A DNA stretch of 64,000 bases from NCBI RefSeq assembly GCF_040869045.1, contig NC_090321.1:72511183-72575182 (forward strand), read 5' to 3'. This DNA comes from Eurosta solidaginis (Eukaryota; Arthropoda; Insecta; Diptera; Tephritidae). The translations under genes were made by a program, and so were the position numbers. Positions within the stretch are counted from its first letter, which is position 1. Every line of letters starts with the position of its first letter. A model generated the notes under the pieces. That model was given only the letters and a program-made list of their open reading frames with translations, did no database searches and was not told the origin of the DNA. This document shows, piece by piece, positions 11,161 to 20,910 of this stretch.

Positions 11161-12549
11161 GTAGGTGTCACACCCATTTTACCAAGTTTTTTTCTAAAGT
11201 TATATTTTGCGTCAATAGACCAATACAATTACCATGTTTCATCCCTTTTTTCGTATTTGGTATATAATTATGGCATTTTTTTCATTTTTCGTAATTTTCG
11301 ATATCGAAAAAGTGGGCGTGGTCATAGTCGGATTTCGGCCATTTTTTACACCAATACAAAGTGAGTTCAGATAAGTACGTGAACTGAGTTTAGTAAAGAT
11401 ATATCGTTTTTTGCTCAAGTTATCGTGTTAACGGCCGAGCGGAAGGACAGATGGTCGACTGTGTATAAAAACTGGGCGTGGCTTCAACCGATTTCGCCCT
11501 TTTTCACAGAAAATAGTTATCGTCCTAGAATCTAAGCCTCTACCAAATTTCACAAGGATTGGTCAATTTTTGTTCGACTTATCCTAGACAAATTAAATGA
11601 AAAAGGGCGGAGCCACGCCCATTTTGAAATTTTCTTTTATTTTTGTATTTTGTAGCACCATATCATTACTGGAGTTGAATGTTGACATAATTTACTTATA
11701 TACTGTAAACATATTAACTTTTCTTTTAAAATTTGAATTAAAAAAAAAAAAATTTAAAAATGGGCGTCGTCGTTCTCCGATTTTGCTAATTTTTATTAAG
11801 CAGACATATAGTAATAAGAGTAATGTTCCTGACAAATTTCATCATGATATCTTCAACGACTGCCAAATTACAGCTTGCAAAACTTCTTTTAAAAGTGGGC
11901 GGTGCCACGCCCATTGTCCAAAATTTTACTAGTTTTCTATTCTGCGTCATAAGTTCAACTCACCTACCAAGTTTCATAGCTTAATCCCTATTTGGTAATG
12001 AATTATCGCACTTTTTCGAATTTTCGAAATTTTCGATATCGAAAAAGTGGGCGTGGTTATTGTCCGATATCGTTCATTTTAAATAGCGATCTGAGATGCG
12101 TGCCCAGGAACCTACATACCAAATTTCATCAAGATACCTCAAAATTTACTCAAGTTATCGTGTTAACGGACAGACGGACGGACGGACGGACATGGCTCAA
12201 TCGAATTTTTTTCGATACTGATGATTTTGATATATGGAAGTCTATATCTATCTCGATTCCTTTATACCTGTACAACCAACCGTTATCCAATCAAAGTTAA
12301 TATACTCTGTGAGCTCTGCTCAACTGAGTATAAAAATCAATTCAACAGAAAAGTCGTTCTTCTTTTTTGAGAAAAAGTAAAATACATTTTCTTCTAAAAT
12401 ACAGTAGTAAAAAAGTAGAAGATAAACACAAAAAACTTACACTTCAAACAATTTTCTTCTAATTCGATACAGCGTCGACAACAAATTTCTATTCGATTCA
12501 AAATTAGATATACAACGAAAATTTCGACAGCAAAGAGCTGTCATAATAC

Positions 12550-12826
12550 TGTAACGAATTTGCTGCAAATCCTCTTATTTGCAATCCTCTGCTAAGTTCG
12601 AATCACTAAACTGTTGAATAAATAACTCCAATATTGAATAATGGAAAAATGGTCTTTATTAAAGTACTTCACAATAACACTTATACTTTGCTACTCGCTG
12701 GCTTAATAACCAAACTGATTGATAACTCAAATGAAACTCTACTATACATGATTTGATTATTGACGTAAATACTGCTTAGCATGGCCTTAGTGATGGTATA
12801 GCTTAGTGATGCTAATATCCGTGACA
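12550..12826 (-). mobile_element. Solo LTR, internally deleted (family of 38722-42396)
   Basis: The reverse complement starts TGTCACGGATATTAGC and ends AATTCGTTACA, as do the LTRs of the gag-protease family. It is flanked by a 4-bp TSD ATAC (12546-12549 and 12827-12830). At 277 bp it lacks roughly the central 350 bp of the family LTR, including the TATA region. Confidence 0.9.
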
Positions 12827-13181
12827 ATACGAATTTGAAATTCGATTTTCGATGTTCGATAACCAACGAAGAGCGAAGATTGAAAGATGCTCATACTAAG
12901 GGCCGATGTTTTATAAGTTATTTTTACTTCTTTTATATTTAGTCGCTTTCATGTTTGACCGCAAACTTCATAGCGGCGTCACAATAGGGCTGCCAGGTTC
13001 AAGAAATATAAAAAAAAAAAAAAAAAAACTTCCATTTTTTTTATTTACGCACATAAGTATTATTTTTTATTTACACAACACAAAAATGAAACCATAAACA
13101 AATGATATACCTTCCAGGTACTCTAAAACAGTTAATCACAACTACAATTCAAAATAAATACTTCTAAATTAAAAAAATTAA

Positions 13182-13534
13182 TAAATGTAAGGCGCGATAA
13201 CTTCCGAAGAGATTTTAGGCCGAGCTTCTCTTCCAATTTGCGTCGTGTTCCTTTTAATTTATCCTATAAATTGGCGGGAACGGACCTACTTGTTTTATGC
13301 CGACTCCGAACGGCATCTGCAAGGCAGATGAGTTTTCACTGAGAGCTTTTCATGGCAGAAATACACTCGGAGTGCTTGCCAAACACTGCCGAGCGGCGAC
13401 CCAGCTTAGAAAAATGTTCTTCTAATTGAAAAATCTTGTTTAAAAAATGTTTGGTGTTGCTTTGCCTGGGGCGTGAACCCAGGATCATCGGTGTGGCAGG
13501 CGGACCACGCCACCATCACACCACGGCGACCGCC
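13182..13534 (-). mobile_element. tRNA-derived SINE, copy 1
   Basis: On the minus strand the element begins GGCGGTCGCCGTGGTGTGAT, has an A-box-like GGTGTGATGGTGGCGTGG and a B-box-like GGGTTCACGCCCC, then a non-tRNA body containing CTCATCTGCCTTGCAGATG. It ends GCGCCTTACATTTATT, near a T/A-rich tail. Four diverged copies of the same 350-bp unit occur in the window, all on the minus strand, with the same ends. Confidence 0.8.
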
Positions 13535-13926
13535 TAACTTTTAAAGTGGTTCATATAAATAAGTAGGTACATATGTACCCATGAATGTATGTTTAAATAC
13601 TAGGCTTCGTGAATGGAACATTTTTTACATAAGTTTAAAAGGATAAAATTAAACAGTCATATATTTTTCGTTGCGCAGAACTTGATCCAAAACTACTGGC
13701 TTATTTTTAATATAATTGTAAAATTCTGTGCAAGTCAGTCTTAAGTTGAATTTGCATTGAATAATACAGTCTAATGTACTGATATTCAACGAATTTCTTA
13801 AATTTGTTTTTCTCCTTTTCTTTTTTTATGTTAGCTAATTAGGAAGAATACTTTACATCGATATATGTATGTGTACTATGCAATGTGCAACTATCTAGCG
13901 ATGCTAGAATTTTACAATTAAAGTCG

Positions 13927-14260
13927 CTTGTTGTTGTTGTTGTTGTAGCGATAAGGTTGCTCCCCGAAGGCTTTGGGGAGTGTTATCGATGTGACGGTCC
14001 TTTGCCGGATATAGATCCGGTACCATAGCACCATTAAGGCGCTAGCCCGACCATCTCAGGAACGATTTATGTGGCCACATTAAACCTTCAGGCCATATCC
14101 CTCCCTCCCCACCCCCAATTTCCATGAGGAGCTTGGGGTCGCCAGAGCCTCGTCTGTTAGTGAAACAGGATTCGCCGCGGATAGGTGAGGTTGACAATCG
14201 GGTTTGGAGAAGCTATATATTGCGCTGGCAACCTGAAGGGTTGCGCTACACAGCCCCTTG
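13927..14260 (-). mobile_element. 5'-truncated non-LTR retroposon end with (CAA)n tail, copy 1
   Basis: This 334-bp insertion is flanked by a perfect 10-bp TSD ATTAAAGTCG (13917-13926 and 14261-14270). Read on the minus strand it ends in a (CAA)n microsatellite, as expected for target-primed reverse transcription of an element with a short-repeat tail. The body contains AGCCTTCGGGGAG and CCGGATCTATATCCGGC hairpins. No protein is encoded. Confidence 0.85.
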
Positions 14261-14612
14261 ATTAAAGTCGATTGTTGGTACTTGTATTGAGACTAGTTGG
14301 AGCGCACATTATAAGCAAACCAAATAGTAGGTACATTTCATGGCTATTTACAATCGATTAGGTTTAAAAACCGGCACACTTAAACGAAAACCGAGACATT
14401 TTAGGGTTGGACCGGGACAATGGGCCTAAAACCGGGACATGTCCCGGAAAACCGGAACGTCTGGCAGCCCTACGTCGCAATAAACTTTTTCATATAGATG
14501 CGTTCAACGCAATCCTATGCATGATGAGTAGATTGCACGTATTTTTATGGAGAACGGCAGATCAATCGACAGTAGCGCCATGTGACATGAAAAAGTAGTC
14601 ATCTTCCAACTT

Positions 14613-15005
14613 TTGTTGCAAGCAAAGCATAAGAAGAAGAATTTGATATTTGATTTGGCTAAGGGTGCTTTCACACTTTGCAAGTGAAATTATTTTTCCC
14701 ACTTGTTGGTACTCTTTTTTAACAGTTTTCACAGTTCAAAACTGCAATTTAACAAATGAATAGGACACAAAATATGTTAGCAAGCATTTTTCTTGTACAG
14801 TGAGAATATTTTTTTTCTTTATTGATGGCGTATTTATAAAATTATACAGAGGTTTTCTCGAAAAAATATTTATAACAGTGCGCGAAATTTTGTGTGTGAA
14901 TGGGCAATACGAAATAAACTTCAATTTACATTTACAAACGCAACATCTATGTTGATTGTTGCGATGTTACTGGAATCCATATGATTGCTTTGAACGCATA
15001 TATGT
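14613..15005. repeat. Dispersed repeat pair, copy 1 (copy 2 at 16547-16860)
   Basis: Both copies share GCAAGCAAAGCATAAGAAGA, CACACTTTGCAAGTGAA, ACACAAAATATGTTAGCAAG and CGCAACATCT in the same order and orientation, about 1.9 kb apart. A piece of the same sequence (AACTTCATTGTGGCTCGGCC) lies at about 15500 and again near 16870. The copies bracket the ORF at 15877. They could be a diverged duplication or two insertions of one repeat; no TSD was found. Confidence 0.7.
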
Positions 15006-15876
15006 AATACTCCTATATTGCTACTACAGCCTAGGTACATACACAAACAACAGAGTTCCGATATATTGCTGTCCAAATGTTTTTGTTTATGTATTCAATA
15101 ATCGAATGTACCTAATAGCGTTTTCTTTTCTGAAAATAATGTCGCCCTGTTGTTTCTTCTCAGCTCTCTCGTGAGTTTGTGCGTTGCTTTCACAAAATAT
15201 TGTTACTGAATAAGAAAAGGTATCTCATTATCTATAAATAGAGCCATATTGCATAGCGCCAGCTCACCGAGTTCAAGAGTTAAAGTTTAAAAGTGCAGCA
15301 TGAGTGTAGCATATTTTCCAAAAAAGAAAACGACATAAGTTTAAGTTTTTTCTTGTCACACTTATTTTGCTGCAATCACAAAAATTTTGTAGGCTGTCTG
15401 GTTTTGATTTCGAATTCAAAACTCATTGCGGACATTTTGCATTGGCAATATAGTATTATTACATATATGTATGTATGGTTTAATGCATCTACATATATGA
15501 AAAACTTCATTGTGGCTCGGCCATAACACGACTCTACAAAAAAAAATTGGTTTTTTTGTCCTAAAGTTTATTTCATGATTTTCTGTTTTATTATAAACAA
15601 AAACGAAAAGAATATATGTCGGCAATTTATTATAGTTCGAGATATAAAATATGAATTAAATACATCTCTCATCCTCTGTGAAGCCTACTAAGCATATTTT
15701 GGCTGTCCTGTTTGGCATCAATTCTAGACATAGGCCCCACATGTTGCTTGTAGTTATTGTAAAAGATGTTTGGAAGGTAAGCAAATTTTATTTAAATAGG
15801 AAATTAAATAAAGTAGACATATTGATTTCTCTTTCTATATTTTAGGTTGATATCGAGGTGAGAAAAGATCTATGAA

Positions 15877-16242
15877 ATGTGCAACAGCAAGAATATGGCC
15901 AGTACAAGAGACCACGTTAAAGACTGCTACTTTTGCATTGTGAATCCGAGTAAAAGACGTTCAAAACCTATCGAATATCCGGATCTTGAATCTTCTTCTG
16001 ATCCAGTCGCACACGATCTGACACGACCAGTACCAGAGCCACCGAAAAAATTATCGCAGAGATCTCTTAGTTCTGATAAAAGCAATGCCGAGAAGGAGTT
16101 TTTACCGACACCAGAACAACCAAAACATCATTTCATCACTACTGAAGATTTTAATGATTTGATGAGGGATTTAAATTTACCAAAAAGTAAAGCAGAGCTT
16201 TTAGGGAACAACATTATCAAGGCCAATATAATGAAAACATGA
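15877..16242 (+). CDS. Possible gene fragment of a multicopy arthropod protein family
   Basis: The 121-codon ORF contains STRDHVKDCYFCIVNPSKR with a CxxC pair, a proline-rich middle (RPVPEPPKK), and EDFNDLMRDLNLPKSKAELLG near its end. I recognise this combination from uncharacterised multicopy arthropod proteins that continue after this motif. Here the frame ends about 12 residues later, so the C-terminus is missing. A plausible intron (donor AAGGTAAGCAAA at about 15776, acceptor TATTTTAGGTT at about 15845) precedes it. The function is unknown. It may be host-derived or element-associated, and it is probably a truncated copy. Confidence 0.4.
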   Translation: MCNSKNMASTRDHVKDCYFCIVNPSKRRSKPIEYPDLESSSDPVAHDLTRPVPEPPKKLSQRSLSSDKSNAEKEFLPTPEQPKHHFITTEDFNDLMRDLNLPKSKAELLGNNIIKANIMKT

Positions 16243-16546
16243 TGGGAAACTATATTTGGGGCTTATTGAGGGATAGCACATATGAACATAAAAGAAAAAG
16301 TAAAAGTGTACACTTTTAAATCATTTTCCACTTTTTGCAAGTTATTTCGATATAAAAACTTAATAAAAATATTTATTTGCATTGTTTCAATTTCAAGTAA
16401 AAATTAAAACCGCATATTTTGAAAAATTTCGTTCAAGCGGTTTCCTAAATAGGAAAGCCAACTTTTTCATGCCATATATTTTTTCCCCGTCAAATTACTA
16501 CCTAAAGAATTGAAATTTAATGCTTTGAAGTCAAAGTCAAATTTTG

Positions 16547-16860
16547 TAGCAAGCAAAGCATAAGAAGAAGAATTTGATATGTATGTATTTTGGCTATGAC
16601 TTCTTTCACACTTTGCAAGTGAATTCTTTTTCCCAGTCGTTGTTGCATTTCTAACATTTTTCACAGTTAAAAACTGCATTTTAAAAAATGAACAAGACAC
16701 AAAATATGTTAGCAAGCATTTTTCTTGTATAGTGAGAATGTTTATAATAAGTTTCAATTGCTAAGTCTGACGCTCCTTTATATTTAAAAACGCAACATCT
16801 TGCGTGATTGTAGCAATGTTACTGTCCTGCATAAGATTGCTATGAACGGATCTATGTATG
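16547..16860. repeat. Dispersed repeat pair, copy 2
   Basis: Same orientation as 14613-15005 and the same landmarks in the same order; it ends near TATATGAAAAAGTTCATTG, a motif also present near 15500. 16861-17186 shows no further structure. Confidence 0.65.
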
Positions 16861-17186
16861 TATATGAAAAAGTTCATTGTGGCTCGGCCATCAGTTCATC
16901 CTTCTATTCTTGTTCTTCAGAGTCTTCACTCTTCAAGCTCGCGTTGTCTCCGAGGCGAGATGATTTTCTCATTTGCGTGTATATTTGTATTTGCTATTGT
17001 AAAATTATTTAAGTTATCTCTGGGATTTGCGTCCTTCCCACCTCTTTAGAAACAGTCTTTTATTATACCCTTGCATTGCTAAACTTTCAGCTATTGCTAA
17101 AGTTTTTCAACTGATTGTAATCAGCCAACTTTAATATCAGTGCTCTTCCCTTTTATCTCCATGCCAGCACGGTTTTATATGTCATA

Positions 17187-18172
17187 CACTCAGAGAAAAA
17201 CGCCGTTCTAAAATCCAGCACCACCGGACTCAATTCAAGCTCTTCATGTTCTTACTTTTTTGGTCTTGAAAAACGAACGACCTATTCTTAAAACAACAAC
17301 CTTGTTCTTGAACTGACACCATTTTCTTGAAAAGAGAACGGCTGGTCTTAAATTATGAACAGATGTTCTATTAATGAGAACGTATGTTCTTAAATTAACT
17401 ACAATGTTCTTAAATTAAGTTGAAGAAAAAAGAAACGGTACAATTCGTGTGCACTACAATGTTAAATACAACATTTGGCACAAGCTATCAAGCAGTTGTA
17501 GTGGCCCAGCGGCTATGATGTTGCGGTTGCGATCGTGTGGCGCGAGTTCGATCACCGTCAAACTCTGAATTTTTTTAAAACATTTTTTTTATGTTCCATT
17601 TTTTTAACTCTTATTTTTCGTTCAGTTCCATTCACATATGCACAGGTAATTCTCAAACTTGTTATGAAATGTTTTAAGTATATATGCAGATTATGTCTTC
17701 AAATAAGAATACTTTCTCAATAAGAGAACATTATGCATTTTTTCTTAAACTTTTGAATTGTAATAAAAATTTATTTGTTATAAATATTTTTTATTTATAA
17801 CAAAAAAATTATTAATAAAAAATAAATGGGGACTTATTGAAAGAAATACTTTCCCCTCCCACCAAAAATCAAGCACGAACCGTTCTTGAATTGAGACCGA
17901 AAAATGCTAAATCGACCCCAAATTGTTCTCAAAGTGTGAGAACGAAAAATCTTAAATCAAGCCCAAGTAGTGCGCTTGAAATGTGCACAGAAGTTTCTCA
18001 CATCAATACCTAACGGGTCATAAAATAGGAACGGTGTGCTTGGAAAAACTGTTCTTAAAACAAGCCTATCGGCCATGAGTTAAGAAAAAACGTACTTAAC
18101 AGACTTTTGTCAATGAATGTTCTTAATTTTGAACTTGTTTCGTTCGTTTTAGAACGATTTTTTCTCTGAGTG
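17187..18172. mobile_element. TA-flanked TIR element with internal Pol III-like promoter, copy 1
   Basis: Termini are CACTCAGAGAAAAACGCC and, inverted at the right, CACTCAGAGAAAAAATCG. Each side is flanked by TA, consistent with Tc1/mariner-type insertion. A second copy of about the same length lies inverted at 58481-59460. The element has no transposase. It is full of GTTCTTAAA/TTTAAGAAC-type words in both orientations, giving strong self-complementarity, and holds a tRNA-like segment at about 17496-17560. Confidence 0.75.
17496..17560 (+). promoter_or_regulatory. tRNA-like A and B boxes inside the TA-flanked element
   Basis: TGGCCCAGCGG (17502-17512) resembles an A box and GAGTTCGATCACC (17544-17556) a B box, 32 bases apart, as in tRNA genes. 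Both are kept, inverted, in the second copy (about 59104-59175). I infer a tRNA-derived Pol III promoter. The spacing and flanks do not form a convincing tRNA cloverleaf by eye, so this is not called a tRNA gene. Confidence 0.45.
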
Positions 18173-18229
18173 TAGGTCAATCACTACCAACTTGCTTGTA
18201 TTTACCTCTATAGTCTTGGAGATACTTTT

Positions 18230-18545
18230 GAAGAACAAGCAAACCAATGCCATCTACACTGATTTCAGCAAAGCATTCGATTCGGTCAGCCATTAGATAC
18301 TTATTCATAAGCTCTCTTTACTGGACCTTCCGTTTCACCTTCTAATGTGGCTGACAAGCTATCTTTCTTATAGGAACCCAAAAGTCCTCTTTAAATGTTA
18401 TCTCTCGGAATCGTTTGAAGTATCCTCCGGTGTACTGCAGGGGAGTCATCTAGACCCTTTGCCCTTTACCTTGTTTATAAAGAACTTACCACAGATTATA
18501 TCGTTAGCCTATCAGTTATTTGCGTTCGTTCGCAATGTCGTCGAA
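18230..18545 (+). pseudogene. Jockey-type non-LTR reverse transcriptase, part 1
   Basis: Conceptual translation gives AIYTDFSKAFDSVSH (RT motif with the first catalytic aspartate), then MWLTSYLSYRNPKVLFKC, VSSGVLQGSHLDPLPFTLFI (the GVPQGSxLGPLLF box) and an ending just where a YADD box should follow. Stops and frame changes are present. The homologous downstream part appears at 20030, so about 1.5 kb of other sequence separates the two parts. Confidence 0.8.
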
Positions 18546-18711
18546 TATACCCAACAAGCATTTGGGCTTGTGTATCATTAGAGCGCATGTTGATAACAAG
18601 CATACTCTCAAAATCTCAAAAGTTGTTTCGAAGCAATGGCACAACTTGAGAATCATAGCGTTCCCATCAAAAAGTGATCTTTTTATAAAACAAAAAGTGT
18701 TGCTACTTTAA

Positions 18712-18956
18712 GGTGCGTCCACACCAGTAACAAAACGTGTTACAAACATTTATATAACCAATGTTATGTAACTTGTTAGAAATTCAACTGAACGATGTTG
18801 TGTAACTTTTTCCTGTTTTTATAGCAGGTTACATGTTATCCAGAGGTTGTCGGTAAAGATCAAAGGAATTAGATAACTTGATTTTATAACAAGTTGCAAT
18901 TGTTTTAAAACAATTGTTATACAACTTTGCTATTTCGTTACCGGTGTGGACGTACC
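18712..18956. mobile_element. 245-bp MITE with TTAA target
   Basis: Ends are GGTGCGTCCACACCAGTAAC and, inverted, GGTACGTCCACACCGGTAAC. Each side carries TTAA (18708-18711 and 18957-18960), the target used by piggyBac-like elements. The inside is palindrome-rich (AACAATTGTT) and non-coding. The superfamily assignment rests on the TSD only. Confidence 0.75.
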
Positions 18957-18960
18957 TTAA

Positions 18961-20029
18961 GACGAAAAAAAAGAAAGTTCCAACTTGTACTCAAGTGTGG
19001 ATCTCTAATTGGACTCAGCTGTAAGATTCCAATACTATATTTTTAATATATAATATATATTTTTAATTTATAACGCTCCATTACTGCTACCAACCAATAA
19101 AGAGCTGTTGGTTTTGGTGGTACCACCCTGGAGAAGATTTTTTTTAACTCCACCTGAACTCAATATCTAATGTAGGATATTAACTGAAGAAACGTCTTGG
19201 ATGTTCGTTCCAGAACTGCACATTTCTCTAAATCTCTCAAAGGTTGGAGAATAATTTGAGAATGACGATGGAGATCAACAAGAGAACTATAAATTTTTCA
19301 ATTTCTCAAAGGTTGGATAGTGATTGGTATGAATTAATGATGTTGAATTTCAACTTGAGAACTATTAGGCTTAAGAATAGTTAAAGAATGGTGTCGCGTA
19401 TCAACTCCAGAACTAGATAGTTATATCTCTAAGGCTGGAGAAATATTTTTTTACCAATGACGCTGTACAAAAAAAGCCAACCCCAAAAGCAGGCCTGTGA
19501 CAGAAAAACTGCTCTGTAGTTTAACTGGAGTTTAAATTTGACCAGTGTTTAAGTAAACTTAGTTGAAGCTTAACCTTATTGTCCTCTAGACACGTGCTCC
19601 TTAGATCTTCTTCAGACGGATTTGAATTCGTTCCAATGCCGGTGCACAACAATTTTATTTATTTTAATATTGATATTAGAGAAAAATTACAAAGTTTACA
19701 AACGGCGATGGTTACTAGGACATGTTTCTGAATTTCACTTCTTCATCAGCTAGCTTCTCGGGAGCTGAGTATTCAACTCGAAATCCCCAACATTCATACT
19801 TTATACCAGCCGAATGGCAGATGCCTTCATCCACTCAGCCATATGAATGCCCCACTGCTCGCTTTGCAATTGGTCTCTAAGTGTTGCCTTTTTGTTGCTA
19901 TTCCTTTATTCACCATTTAGGTACATATTAAGTCTATATTCTTTTTAATCCCAATTGTGTGGAATAATTATTACTTATTTTAAATGATGTTTCTTTGAGG
20001 GCAGCCAGTTTTGAAACCTTGTATTCTAA
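18961..20029. other. Unassigned sequence splitting the Jockey-type pseudogene
   Basis: There is no ORF or clear terminal repeat. Short phrases recur (CTCTCAAAGGTTGGA near 19235 and again near 19305), suggesting a decayed minisatellite or repeat. I could not identify what inserted here. Confidence 0.4.
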
Positions 20030-20520
20030 ATGGTACCCCATTTGAGCGTATATCTATTGCGAATGATCCTAGGTGTCCTTATTGATCCAAAACTGAGTTT
20101 TAACGTTCATATTTCGTCTATTGCGAACAAAGCGTTGGGTGTACTTCGATTTTTTAAAGGTGCGCTAAAGAGTTCGATGTTCCGTATCTCCCTAACATTC
20201 TTTACACATCGTTGCTCCGTCAAATACTTGAGTATTGCCCACGCGTTTTGTACCCTTTATATCAAAATCAAATAAAGCGTATTGAGTCAGTACAAAATCA
20301 ATTTTGTGATATTTGCATTATGTGGCCGTAATTGGGACTCAAATCTACACCTTCCACCTTGAGGAAGTAGGATTCTTCTAATCAGCTTATCACTCTGGAA
20401 CATCGGAGAATTTTACTAGGGGAATTGTTTACCCGAAAGTTTATTATTGAAGAAACTGAGTCCGCTGACATTCTCAGCCGACTGAATTTTGCTTTCCCTC
20501 CTAGAGTATCCATACACTAT
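20030..20520 (+). pseudogene. Jockey-type non-LTR reverse transcriptase, part 2
   Basis: Translation shows LGVLIDPKLSFNVHISSIAN followed by KALGVLRFF, a typical region downstream of the polymerase box, then YLSIAHAF.TLY, RIESVQNQFCDIC and LEHRRILLG-like words in shifting frames. The order matches the C-terminal part of Jockey-clade RTs. It is interrupted by stops and several frameshifts. It most likely belongs to the same insertion as 18230-18545. Confidence 0.75.
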
Positions 20521-20539
20521 GTACCTTTTAATTTACCCC

Positions 20540-20910
20540 TTTGTCGGTCCGTCCGTCTGTCCGTCCGTTAGCACGATAAATTGAGCAAATACTGAGATAT
20601 CTTCACCAAATTCGGTATACCGGTTTATCTGTACCCATAATAGAGTGGTTTTAAAAATGAGCGAAAGCGGACGATAACCACGCTCACTTTTTCGATACCA
20701 AAAATTTAGAAAAATGGAAAAAATTAGATAATGTAAAAACGAATACCGCTACGCTAATTGGTAGGTGGATTGGTTTTATGACGCAAGACAAATTCCAAAA
20801 AATTTTCGAACATTTAGAAGAAGTAAATTTAGAGGTTTTAAAAATCAAAAGCCGTTAAAGATATTACATTGAAATTTGGCAGAGACACTATCCTTGCCAA
20901 ATTATATAGA
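20540..20910 (-). mobile_element. Diverged fragment related to element C
   Basis: The reverse complement contains the ATCGTGCTAACGGACGGAC and TCGAAAAAGTGAGCGTGGTT motifs that also occur, in plus orientation, at about 12020-12190 in element C. Both ends are missing or unrecognisable. Confidence 0.55.

Larger units (their letters stand above)
5617..12336 (+). mobile_element. Non-coding dispersed repeat 'element C', full-length, expanded
   Basis: It starts AAGTAAGGAAGGCTAAG, followed by a hairpin-forming TTCGGGTGTAACCGAA, and ends CTGAGTATAAAAA after TACTCTGTGAGCTCTGCTCA. The same two ends bound a 536-bp copy at 60209-60744, so they look like real termini. The inside has no long ORF. It contains a 130-bp satellite, a hAT insertion (9120-11160), and repeated blocks of 'aaagtgggcgtgg' type separated by AT-rich DNA. 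I could not find a TSD and cannot assign a superfamily. Such blocks are common in fly genomes (recognition, not search). Confidence 0.65.
12985..14472. mobile_element. hAT-type element, 1.49 kb, carrying nested retroposons
   Basis: The inverted ends are TAGGGCTGCCAGGTTC at the left and TAGGGCTGCCAGACGTT as the reverse complement of the right. Flanks are CGTCACAA (12977-12984) and CGTCGCAA (14473-14480), an 8-bp TSD with one mismatch. Inside are a tRNA-derived SINE (13182-13534) and a (CAA)n-tailed retroposon end (13927-14260). The right subterminal region repeats CCGGGACA/CCGG motifs (14370-14460). No transposase was seen. Confidence 0.8.

Noticed and set aside
17496..17560. A functional tRNA gene
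   Set aside because: Only box-like motifs are present; acceptor and anticodon stems cannot be formed convincingly, and the segment repeats inside a mobile element.
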